Positions 44,594-56,100 of a DNA stretch of 64,000 nt are shown here, one piece after another. The DNA is from Nicotiana tabacum (lineage: Eukaryota > Streptophyta > Magnoliopsida > Solanales > Solanaceae). The stretch's first letter is position 1; each line of letters starts with the position of its first letter. The position numbers and the translations under genes are program-made. The notes below the pieces were generated by a model. It ran no database searches. It worked only from the letters and a program-made list of their open reading frames with translations, and had not been told where the DNA came from. Where the stretch lies: NCBI RefSeq assembly GCF_000715075.1, contig NC_134087.1, positions 188,821,276 through 188,885,275 of the forward strand, given 5' to 3'.

Positions 44594-47500
44594 TGTCGCG
44601 CCCCTTTTTCTAAAAGCGAAATTGGGTTCATGACATTTGGGAGGACAACTCGTTCCCTCTTGGGAATTGGGTTTTTGGGTTGAAGAGTCGCTACCTAATG
44701 ATTAAAGTGCATTGGGACACTAAAGAAGAGTTCGAGTTGGAAAACCAGAGTTCGGTAAGGACTAGAAATTATCTCGAGGGGAAGGTGTTAGGCACCCCCT
44801 AAGATCCACTAGTGTGGTTCCCGGTCATGTTACAATTGTGACTTTAACTAACAAGTAAGAAAATAAAGGTCTCAAATAGAAGGGGATTTACACATAATGT
44901 TGCAAGTGAATTGAAAGTTTGAAGAAAGATAAAGAAAACAGAAATCTTAAGCAAATAGTCTGGACAGTTAAAAAAGGGATAACAAGTAAAGGGGAAGGGG
45001 TCCTAGGTTTACAAACAATATGGATCACATCAATGCAATACCCGACAATCACTCCTCATAAGAGGGGTCGCACGTGGTATTAGCGCACCGGTCATCACGT
45101 CCATATCTACCCTTTCCCACCCCGTTAAGGTATTAAACGCGGAATAGTGTCGTTACTTATTGCATGCTATTACCCGTCCCGATCCTATCAGTCCCGGAGG
45201 CTTTTGGAACTACTAGTCCTAAAGGGAGGGAGGTTGGGGTTTTTCAGAGTTTTAAAAGGACAAAATTCTAATGCGACAAACAAAAGACATAAGCAAGTAC
45301 GGGGAAACAAATAGCAGTTTAAAGGCTCAAACAAGCCTCCTCACTTAAAGGAGCAAATTATTTAGCATGACTTCAAATACTGGTTATAGTCTGAATTAAA
45401 TTTAAAGCATTAGGACATGATGCTTCATCACATATTTCTAAGATGATGAGTTCGAATTAGACCTTGTCTGGTTGCAATTTATTAAAACTGACACAGTTAA
45501 ACAATTACCTACTGCTTACCTAGGTGGAAGTATATTGATTTTAAAGAAGGGTTGCTGATTTTAGAACCAATTAAATTCTGCCGATATTAGATAAACATTA
45601 CTACTAATTTTAGACTTATAGATAAAATAGACGAATCAGATTCAGACGACTGCTCCTATAGGCATGATTTCTAAGCGTTATTGATTTTAAAATGATTATG
45701 TAAGTGTAGGAGCCCTATAGGCATGATATCTAGAATGAAGTTGATTATTATTAGACCTATGATTGTTTTCCTAACGACAGATGAATATGCAGAAATGCAG
45801 AAACAAAACTATAGTCATGATTTCTATATGTAGAAACTTATAGGCATGGTTTCTAATGCAGTAATGAAACAACTTATAGGCAAGATTTCTACGCGTAATG
45901 CATAACTTATAGGCAGGATTTCTAAATGCCTAAGTGCAGAAACTTATACATGATTTCTATATGCAGAAACTTATACATGATTTCTATATGCAGAAACTTA
46001 TAGGCATGGTTTCTAATGTAATAATGAGATGACTTATAGGCAGGAGTACTATATGATATGCATAAATGCAGAATTTGTAATTAGTAATCCCTATGAGCAT
46101 GCTGTCTACCCATATGCATACATAAATGACCCTCCCTTTTTCACTAGAACCCCATAGTTATTACAAATTATTACAGACCAAATGAATAAAAAAAAGTACA
46201 TCAGAACTTCCAGCTGCAACCAAACAACCTAATTTAGACTCAAGGTCTAACAATATGAGATAAACCAACTTCCAGGATCCGTTTTCCAAAACGCCTTTCT
46301 CTTATTTGGGATGTGTAAAGTTCCCGAGAGTCTCAAAGGAACTCAGGGCAGTGCTTACACCCCAAACACATTGCACAATTAGATTATAATGCAGTATGGA
46401 AGAGTCAGTCCTCAAATGTCCAAGTTTAGAGGGAGCTCAGGGTCCCAAAGCGTGGCTCATAAGAGGGGGACAGAACTAGAATCTAAGAGTAAGTGTCTGT
46501 GCATAGAGGGGGATTAGGGAAGGCCATTGCAGGCCGGCGGTCATGCCCAGCAATTTAAGAGTGCTGGCACACCCTGACCAGCCTTTCAGCCAAAATTGGG
46601 AGTTAGGATCCATTGAGGATCAGGTTTGGACCTGGGCAGTAATTTAGATACTGCCAGGCCATAAACCTTAACTCAAACACATAGAAGGGAATAGGGGTAG
46701 GGATTCATAACAGAAAATAGATGCAAGGAAATAGCACACATAGTTAACATTAATCATGAAAAACAAAGTAAACATGATTGCAGGAAACTGTAAATAAACA
46801 CATAAGGGTGAGGCAGGAAGCTAAATTAGAACATACCAGTTTCAGGGAAAACAAACAAGTAAAAGTAGTCTTGAAAATGCCAAGTTGCAAGCAAAAGTTC
46901 CAAGAGATCCCATAAAAGAGCAGAATGTTGTAAGAGTATTGAACTCAAAGCAATAAAGTGTGTAAGTAAGTTGAAAGTATTGATCTAAAAGTTCGAGGTA
47001 TTGAACTCGAAGTGCTCTTAAAAGTGCAGAAGGGTAGTCCCTTTTATAGTGCAGAGAAACAAGTAAGAAAGGCAAGGAAATATCATTGAAATCGATCTCC
47101 CTTTGGTTAATGGATTCTGATTCCAACGGGTAAAAGCCAGTTAAGGAAATAAATTTTAATTAAAACCTTTCAAAGTAGCACAAAAAGGGTAAATACATAG
47201 AAGTTATTTAAGGAAAACCATCAATGGTACACGGTTTGTGCCAAATATGGCAAGGGAATCAATCAAACAGCCATGAAACCAAAATTACAGGTTCAATTCG
47301 AATGAACCAAGTCAAGAAAGGTAAAAGAGGTTCAATTGAAGAAAAATCAGTGACAATTCGTCAGTCTTATTGAAAGGATTTCAGAATCAATCAATCAGTT
47401 GGTAAAAACCTTTTGAAAGTGAAATCTCACATATATAAAGCATACCAATCAATAAAAAGGAATTGTCAGGTTACTCAGAAAAAGAGTCTAACATTGAAAG

Positions 47501-49226
47501 CCTTAGAGTCACAAACAAAAGGGAATCGAATTCATTTACAGACTCATAGTGAGTCTGAAAGCCTAGGGTCCCAAAGTGGAACCCTAATATCACTTGCCAA
47601 AGAAACCCCCAAATCCTAGGGTTTTGAATTGAGTTAGACATAGAGGTGAGAGAGCAGGTTATTGAAAGAGGCTCAGAAGTCTCTTCCAAATACTTTATGA
47701 GAAACAAACATACATGATAGAAAGAACTGATTCAAGGTCATGAGAACATGTTTGAGAAAACTCAGAGTTTAAGCAAGTTCAGAAGAAAGAGATGATACGA
47801 GCTTAAACAAAAGCAAGTGAAATATGCTTAGCAAGAACACAAACAGAGCTAAATAAAGTGAACAAAATCAAAGAACTCACAGTAAACACATATAGTAGAA
47901 GAATAAGGAAAACATAACACGGATTAACATATGAGTACAAGAGTAACGTGTATAGCAGAAAAAGGAAGTAGAAGAACAGTACATGCGTAGTAAAAGAAGT
48001 CATACGATCATAACACAGACAAACACACATAAAGAAAGAACAAAAAGAATCAGAAAGATGCCTTTGAGAAACCTTTCAGAAACCCTAAATCGAAATTAAA
48101 CGATTTTGAAAAGAGAATTTGGGGAAAACCTTTAAAAAGTTCAAAAGAACACAGATAATTTGCAGATCTAAGAAGATAAGCAAGTAAAGAACCTCGGACA
48201 GCTTAGGGTTTCATAGAAAACCCTAAAAATGATAAAGGTCTTGAAGAAAGTCAGATCCTGAGTCGAAAAGGCTTATAGTGCTTGAATATGCCGGAGTAAT
48301 GGCCAGAGCAGCCATAGATCTACAGATCTGAGAAGGATCTGAAGGAGAACCATCGAGGTCAGGTCTCGAAGCTTCAAACAACTATGGTTAACTGATGGAG
48401 GGGAGTGAGTACCAACCATCCATGGCCTTAGAAGCCATGGATTCCGGTGGAGTGGTGGTTGAAGAGGGGTAGAAGGAGGCTAGGGTTTCAGAGAGTTTGA
48501 GAGACGAGAGGTTTCAAAGGCGGCTGAGAGATGGGAAATGAGGGATTAGGGTAGTCGTTTGGGGTTAAAAAAGGTAAGGGTGGTTTTTGGCCGTTGATCA
48601 AAATGATCAACGACCTGGATCAATAGTAGGAACCGGGCGGGTCATTTGGAATTGGGTTGTGGGTTGGGTCCAAATGGAATTGGGCTGGTTTAATTGAGTC
48701 AAATTAAGGGCTACAATTGAAATGTAATGGGGATGTTATTGAAATAAAAATGGGGCTAAATATTAAATAACCAATTTCTCTTTTTATTTTATAAAAAAAA
48801 AGTGAAGATGATTTTAAAAGCAAAATAAAAGTACTGAAACAATTAATAGTATATAAATATTGATATAAAAATACTGGACCCAATTTTACAATTATAAAAT
48901 GCTATTAATCTTAAAGTAGGCTATAATTGAAATTATATGCAATTTAGTCTTTTAAATACCAAATAAATTTGTAAAAATATACAATAATCACCTTAACTAT
49001 ATTTTACTATAAATATGGGAATAAAATAAATTATTCACCAAAATTGATGATTTTGGAAGTAATTATTGGTCTTTATACTGCTAAAATAGACAATAAATTG
49101 ATTTTAAAATCTTAAGAATTGGAAATAAAATACCAAAACTCTTGGGCATGCTTATATATGTATGTACATGTTATTTTGAAAGTATTTTACATATAAAAAT
49201 ACATAGGAAAAAATTGGGTATCAACA
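44594..49226 (-). mobile_element. E2 3' LTR (4633 bp)
   Basis: On the minus strand it begins TGTTGATACCC at 49226 and ends GGGGCGCGACA at 44594, so canonical TG...CA ends are present. Short repeats of the form ACTTATAGGCATGGTTTCTA occur at 45650-46060. The ORFs inside are not credible. Confidence 0.92.
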
Positions 49227-49245
49227 GCTGCCCCTCTTTACCTGG
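49227..49245 (-). other. Polypurine tract of E2
   Basis: On the minus strand, GGTAAAGAGGGGCAGC directly precedes the 3' LTR start, as in E1. Confidence 0.8.
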
Positions 49246-49548
49246 GAAGGATGAAAGAGTTGTCGGGTAAAGATATGATGGCCAATTTTGACCGAATGAA
49301 ACAATTTTGAAGAGTTTTGACCGAGCTCTGGTTTCTGAGCTGCCTACATATCCCTGGTATTATAGGATTCAGGACATATGTAGTTCGGGATCCATCGATG
49401 GAGTATGCCGATGGAGATTTTCGAAAAACGGACGCGATGTTCAAGTTGAGAAAGGATGGTCAAAGTCTGATAGGTTGCAGGAACTGGAGCGGGATCGCTC
49501 CTGCTGAGACGACCATTGCTAGCCGGTGTACCTGCGAATGAACAATAC

Positions 49549-49553
<5 letters not shown>

Positions 49554-49617
<64 letters not shown>
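49554..49617. repeat. (AT)n microsatellite, about 32 units
   Basis: An uninterrupted AT run in the E2 3' region. E1 has only a short sequence at the matching place, so the expansion is specific to E2. Confidence 0.97.
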
Positions 49618-49620
<3 letters not shown>

Positions 49621-50036
49621 TATAAATTTAAACATGATGCAAGTTCCCGTTGGACCGTGAATACTGTCTTTGGACGGTTAGGATGACGTCCTTGGCCATG
49701 AAGCGTATGATAAAGGATTCGCAGTTTATGAAATTATGTTCTCGGGCGATGAGGATGATGTCTCTGAACCATGATGCCTTTGAATAATGATATACAAAAG
49801 ATAAAATGGGGTCCTCAGGCCATGACATGGCGTTCTCGCGCTATGAAAATGGTGCCTCCGAACAATGACGCCTTTGGAAAATTTGGCAATCTTTCAGCCC
49901 ATGAAAATGCAGAAGGTGGCGATCTTTCAGCTGATGCAAGATGTAAATAAAGGGTGGCGGTATTTCAGCCAGGCAAGAGAAATAAGAGTGGCGATATATC
50001 AGCCATGCAAGAGAAATAAGGTGGCGGTATTTCAGC

Positions 50037-50720
50037 CATGCAGATGGAGGTAGAGCTTAACCTCGGAAGGTAGAAAGGTAGCCTTATGCAATGCAGGAGA
50101 TGCAGATGGAGGTAGAGCTTAACCTCGGAAGGCAGAAAAGTAGCCTTATGCAATGCAGAAAATGCAGATGGAGACAGAGCTTAGTCTCGGAAGGCACAAA
50201 GGTAGCCTTATGCAATGCAAAAGATGCAGATGGAGGTAGAGCTTAACCTCGGAAGGCAGAAAGGTAGCCTTATGCAATGTAGAAAATGTAGATGGAGACA
50301 GAGCTTAGTCTCGGAAGGCAGAAAGGTAGCCTTATGCAATGCAAAAAATGCAGATGGAGACAGAGCTTAGTCTCAGAAGGCAGAAAGGTAGCCTTATGCA
50401 ATGCAGAAGATGCAGATGGAAGTAGAGCTTAACTTCAGAAGGCATAAAGGTAGCCTTATGCAATGCAAAAAATGCAGATGGAGACAGAGCTTAGTCTTGG
50501 AAGGCAGAAAGGTAGCCTTATGCAATGCAAGAGAAATGCAAATGGAGGTAGAGCTTAACCTCGGAAGGCAGAAAGGTAGCCTTATGCAATGCAGAAAATG
50601 CAGATGGAGACATAGCTTAGTCTCAGAAGGCAGAAAGGTAGCCTTATGCAATGCGGAGAAATGCAGATGGAGGTAGAGCTTAACCTCGGAAGGCAGAAAG
50701 GTAGCCTTATGCAATGCAGA
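50037..50720 (-). repeat. Hairpin-repeat array of E2
   Basis: Eleven units of about 60 bases. In plus-strand reading the arms are GAGGT...ACCTC (50047, 50109, 50233, 50544, 50669), GAGAC...GTCTC (50170, 50294, 50356, 50606, and 50480 with one weak pair) and GAAGT...ACTTC (50418). The loop AGAGCTTA is nearly constant. The strict alternation of E1 is not kept. Confidence 0.9.
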
Positions 50721-51400
50721 AAATAAAAGGCGAATAGTAATGAAATCTCTTAGCTAATAGATGATAGATGATTGCTATATTGTGGCTGCTGTGGATGTTG
50801 TGTACGGATAACAACTGTAAATAGGTGATGATTCTGAGAGTTGTATTCTCGGGAAGTATGAGTGTATAGATATATCTGATGATTTTACGACTTGAGTGCC
50901 TGCATCCAAAGAAAAATCATGATTTTTGTAAAGGGGGGAAGGTTAGTATGTTTCCCCATGAGCTTCGCTTGTCCTGCTTGGCGTTGTGTATTATTGAGGT
51001 AGCGTTGCTAAACAAAGCAAATTTGATACCAGACATGCATGATTTAGCAAAAATGTAACATAAATACATAATTTAAAATAGTTTTCTTTAGATGAACCGA
51101 CGAATGCGATGCAGTTCAAGACATTGCAACCTCTCTCACTCCGGAATTTTGAGGGTCCTCCTTAAAATTCTGCCCCGGTTTACTGGGCTGGTGCTTCTGA
51201 CGGCTGCGTGCGATAAATGACTGAAATCAACTTCGGAATTTTAAGGGTCTTCCTCAAAATTCTGCCCCAATTTCCAATAGCGGGGGGAAATAAAATTTTA
51301 TTGAATTGTGACTGAACCCATAGGGCTACCTACGTATCCCTTCTTAAACGGGAATCAGGTCAGGCGTAGTTTAAATACATTATACAGGAAATCGTAAGAG
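50721..51400 (-). mobile_element. E2 3' non-coding region near integrase
   Basis: It contains two hairpins of GAATTTTGAGG type (51144-51170, 51236-51262) and the GGGATACGTAGGTAGCC-type motif (about 51325-51342, minus). No coding sequence is supported. The segment 49246-50036 on the other side of the array is likewise non-coding, with an AT microsatellite and GGCGATCTTTCAGCC-type repeats. Confidence 0.6.
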
Positions 51401-52690
51401 TTACACATAGTATCGCTTCACTGCATCTGAATTGATCGGCTTCGGCCAAACTTCACCGTCCATTTCTGCAAGTATGAGGGCTCCTCCGGTTAGAACCCAG
51501 TGAACCATGTATGAACCCTGCCAGTTGGGAGAGAACTTCCCTTTGGCTTCATCTTGATGCGGGAAAATCTTCTTTAACACCAGCTGCCCCGGTGTAAACT
51601 GCTTCGGCTTGACTCTTTTGTTGAAGGCTCTGGATATTCTGTTCTGATAAAGTTGACCATAGCAAACTACATTCATTCTTTTCCCATCTATAAGAGCTAA
51701 CTGCTCGTAGAGACTCCTTACTCATTCTGCATCGTCAAGTTCTGCTTCCTGTATGATTCTCAAGGAGGGAATTTCTACCTCGACGGGAATGACTGCTTCT
51801 GTACCATAAACCAACATAGAGGGAGTTGCCCCGGTTGATGTGCGAACTGTGGTGCGGTATCCCAATAAAGCAAATGATAACTTCTCATGCCACTGCTTAT
51901 GTTTCTCTATCATCTTCCTTAGTATCTTCTTGATATTCTTATTGGCGGCTTCTATAGCTCCGTTCATCTGAGGTCTGTAAGCTATAGAATTCTTGTGTTT
52001 GATCTTGAAGGTTTCACACATGGCTTTCATTAGGTCGTTGTTGAGATTGGAACCATTATCAGTGATGATTGACTCCGGAATTCCGAACCAACAAACAATA
52101 CGGTCGCGGACAAAATCTGCTACCACTTTCTTAGTCACTTCTTTGTATGATGCTGCTTCAAACCATTTGGTAAAATAATCAATTGCCACTAGAATGAAAC
52201 TATGCCCGTTTGATGTGGCAGGCTCGATAGGTCCGATAACATCCATTCCCCAAGCAGCAAACGGCCATGGCGAGCTTATTGCTGTAAGCTCGTTTGGAGG
52301 CACCTTTATCATGTCTGCATGTATCTGACAGCGATGACATTTTTGGACATACTGGATGCAGTCCGTTTCCATAGTCATCCAAAAATAACCAGCTCAGAGT
52401 ATCTTCTTGGCTAAGACAAAGGCGTTCATATGTGGTCCGCAGGTCCCTGCATGAATTTCCTCCAATAGTCTGGATGCTTCCTTTGTGTCGACACACCTTA
52501 GTAATCCCAAATTAGGAGTCCTCCTATACATGATTCCTCCGCTATGAAAGAATTTGTTAGATAATCTCCAAAGTATGCGCTTCTGAGTAGGATTTGCGAG
52601 TTCTGGATATTCTCCTTTCGTCAAATATTCCTTGATATCATGAAACCAAGGTTTTCCGTCTGCTTCTTCTTCTACATGAGCACAGTAAGC
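51401..52690 (-). pseudogene. int: E2 integrase, degenerate
   Basis: The reading runs from the protein joined to the second RNase H through GTCGPH, CHRCQIH, WGMDVIGPI, IITDNGSNLNND and MNGAIEAANKNI. All three catalytic residues (D, D, E) are therefore present, unlike E1. Breaks: a stop at 52394 (Arg to TGA) splits the zinc module from the core, and a stop at 51722 (Trp to TGA) is followed by the C-terminal part with FTPGQLVLKK and WPKPINSDAVKRYY. Confidence 0.9.
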
Positions 52691-54832
52691 TGGCTGATCA
52701 TAGATCTTTATCGGAATAGGATCAATGAAGTTCTTGTCTGGGTGCTGTATCATGGATGATAGGGTGGCCAATGCATCGACAAACTCATTCTGAACTCTGG
52801 GAACATGTTGGAACTCTGTCTTTGTGAACCTCTTTCTCAACTCCTGTACATGATGCAGATAAGGGAGTATCTTGGAGTTCTTGGTTGCCCATTCTTCTCG
52901 GACCTGATGTATAAGCAGGTCTGAATCTCCGATCACTAGTAATTCCTGAATGTTCATGTCAATGGCCAGCTTGAGCCCTAAGATGCAAGCTTCATACTCG
53001 GCCATATTGTTGGTGCACTGGAACCTGAGCTTGTAGACACCAGATAATGCTGTCCGGTTTCTAATACTAGGACCGTTCCTATGCCAACTCCTTTGAAGTT
53101 TGCTGCTCCATCGAAAAACATTCTCCAACCATCATAGGATTCTGCAATATCTTCCCCTATGAAAGATACCTCTTTATCAGTAAAATACGTCTTTAGAGGC
53201 TCGTATTCTCCATCCACGGGATTTTCAGCAAGATGATCTGCCAGTGCTTGTCCTTTGATTGCCTTCTGAGTCATGTAAACAATGTTGAATTCACTCAGCA
53301 GGATTTTCCACTTGGCTAGCTTGCCTGCGGGCATGTGCTTCTGAAAGATGTACTTCAAAGGATCCATTCTTGATATGAGATAAGTAGTATATGCATAGGA
53401 ATAGTGCCTCATCTTCTGAGCTACCCAAGTTAGAGCACAACAGGTGCGTTCTAATAGAGAATACCGGGCCTCGTGCGAGGTGAATTTCTTGCTGAGATAA
53501 TAGATGGCCTGCTCCTTTCTTCCTATTTCATCATGCTGCCCCAGGACACAACCGAAAGCCCCATCCAGTACTGCAAGGTAGAGTAATAGAGGTCTACCCG
53601 GCTCGAGGGGGACCAAAACTGGCGGTGTTGACAGGTATTACTTGATTCTGTCAAAGGCTTTCTGACAATCATCAGTCCATTTGGTAGCGGCATCCTTCTT
53701 CAACATCTTAAAGATTGGCTCACAAATGACAATGGATTGAGCTATGAACCGGCTGATGTAGTTAAGTCTTCCCAAGAAACTCATAACCTCTTTCTTCTTC
53801 TTCGGTGGTGGCAATTTTTGGATGGCTTTGACCTTTGATGGATCCAGTTCTATTCCTCGGTGACTCACAATGAACCCAAGTAATTTTTCGGCAGGAACCC
53901 CAAATGAACACTTGGCGGGATTCAGCTTCAAGTTGTACCTTTTTAGTCTGTTGAAAAACTTTCTCAGATCTTCTATGTGGTCAGTGGCTCTCTTGGATTT
54001 GATGATGACGTCGTCTACATACACTTCAATCTCTTTGTGTATCATGTCATGGAAAATAGTAGTCATGGCCCTCATGTAGGTGGCCCCAACATTCTTTAAC
54101 CCAAACGACATCATCTTGTAACAATACATCCCCCACGGCGTAATGAAAGCCGTTTTCTCCGTGTCTTCCTCATCCATCCATATCTGATGATACCCAGCGA
54201 AACAATCAATGAACGACTGCAGTTCATGCTTGGTGCAGTTGTCAATTAGAATGTGTATGTTCGGAAAGGGGAAGTCGTCTTTCGGACTGGCCTGGTTGAG
54301 ATCCCGGTAGTCGATATAGACTCTAACCTTCCCGTCTTTCTTCGACGCTGGCACAATATTGTCTAACCATGTTGGATACTCTACTACCCTGAGAACCTTG
54401 GCTTTGACTTGCTTGGTGACTTCTTCCTTGATTTTCAAACTCATGTCGGGTTTGAACTTCCTGAGCTTCTATTTTACTGGTGGACATGTCAGATCAGTTG
54501 GCCGTTTGTGAGCTATAATAGATGTACTGAAACTAGTCATGTCATCATAAGACCAGGCAAATATGTCCTCATATTCCCTTAGAAATTCCGTGTACTCTTT
54601 CTTTTTTGATGGTGACAGATGAACACTGATGCACGTTTCATTGACATGCTCTGCATCTCCCAGGTTGACAATCTCAGTTTCGTCCAGGTTAGACTTAGGT
54701 CTGTTCTCAAAATCCTCAGCCTCTTTAACAACCTCTTTTGGTATATCATCTTCTTCTGAGTCTATATCAGTTTGTTGTGTTGCCTCGTTGCATGTCACAA
54801 TCATCGGTTCATCAAGATAAGTAATAGTAATG
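52691..54832 (-). pseudogene. pol: E2 reverse transcriptase and two RNase H domains
   Basis: RT motifs (IDYRDLNQASPKD, SFGLKNVGATY, YVDD) are in the reading 54444-53638. Native RNase H with a degenerate catalytic region (YLAVLDGAFG) and the connector are in 53616-52978. The second RNase H straddles a frameshift near 53050: DGAANFKGVGIG before it, and NMAEYEACILG, VIGDSDLLIHQV and FVDALATL after it. Stops at 54469 (before the RT core) and 53638 (between RT and RNase H) add to the damage. The domain order is the same as E1. Confidence 0.92.
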
Positions 54833-55015
54833 CTGTGTAAATAAAGTAAACGGTAAAAAGTAATAAGATCAAGATTTATAAGAAACTGAAATGCTTTGAT
54901 AAATTTCATAATTGTTTTGAACATTGGAGCTCTTATTTCAATATTAAAAATGTGGAAAGAAAGTCAACTAGCGAAAAATAAAGATAATGCATGGTGCTTT
55001 GTTTAGCCTTGCTAC
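54833..55015 (-). other. Putative intron between protease and RT (E2)
   Basis: On the minus strand the donor is AG|G-GTAGCAAGG, beginning at 55015, and the acceptor is TTTACACAG|CATTAC at 54833. The length of 183 bases is divisible by 3, and both flanking exons are in the same frame. Splicing removes the in-frame TAG that overlaps the donor. Confidence 0.7.
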
Positions 55016-56100
55016 CCTGAAGCTTTCCGGGCCCTGATGGTTCTGATGGTCCAATTATTGAGGCGTGCTCCTCGGCTCACAGCTTGTATAGAAGGGCCTT
55101 CCTTCCCCTCCTCCTCGAAAATGACACAACAGTCCATATTATCATCTTCCAAAAATAAATTCCTCATCGCCGCCAGTGCTTCCTCTTCTTCCGACCCATA
55201 TATGACACCGGCTGGCTGGAAGGTCTGCTCTAAGCGAGGTATCAGATGCTCCAGCGGGTAGTAGGGACTACGCCATGGTGGTGACCAGTGGTTGAACTCC
55301 TCCCAAGTGTATTCATATCCCAAATCGAAAGTGGTATCGTGTTTCTTCAACCTGATAGGCTTAGCGATTTCTTGGAGATTCTTACCAAGTTCCTTGCCAA
55401 TTTCGTATCCACACCAATTCACTATACTTTCAATTTTGTTATCCCACCATTTATCCTTTTCCACAGCATTGACTCGCTCAATGTGATGGTAGGTTTCTCC
55501 GCCTATCTTCCTTCTTCCTCCGATTGCTGGGATGGTCTGGCGACTGTATATGGGATTGCTACTGTCGCCATGAATAATTACCTCTTGGTGATTCCACTCG
55601 AATTTCACTGCTTGATGTAGGGTTGATGCTACATCCCCAGCGGCATGGATCCAGGGTCATCCCAATAGCAAGTTGTAAGATGTTGGGACGTCTATCACTT
55701 GAAAATCAACGTCGAACAAGTCGGTCCCATTTGAAGACACAAACTAATTTCCCTAATAGTGGAACTTTGGGATCCATCGAAAGCTTTGACATTGATGGCT
55801 CCATCCTTGATCTTATACAGGCTCTTTCCCAATGTTCTGAGAGTCACCAATGGACAAATATTGAGGCTAGATCCTCCGTCAATCAGGATTCTGGTGATGA
55901 AATAATCTTCGCACTGCATAGTGATGTGCAATGCCTTGTTGTGGCTTAGCCCTTCAGGTGGCAGCTCATCTTCGTGGAAAGTGATTTTGTGACTCTCCAA
56001 TACTTGCCCTACCATGTTTGCCATTTCTCATCCAGTTATGTTGCTAGGCATATATGCCTCGCTCAGCACCTTCAATAAGGCATTCTTATGTGCGTTAGAG
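55016..56100 (-). pseudogene. pro: E2 protease and G-patch region, degenerate
   Basis: Protease: ITRILIDGGSSLNICPL in the reading 56024-55695, which is frameshifted before the LLG-PWIH end. The G-patch lies in 55608-55012, with GYEIGKELGKNLQEIAKPI and FDLGYEYTWEEF. A Gly of the E1 pattern (KGLGK) is Glu here (KELGK), so this G-patch is weakened. A stop near 56028 separates the segment from upstream sequence. Confidence 0.85.

Noticed and set aside
50394..50714. ORFs on both strands across the E2 repeat array
   Set aside because: The ~60-base units are open in both strands because of their length and composition. The non-coding hairpin reading explains the conservation better, since changes preserve pairing rather than codons.
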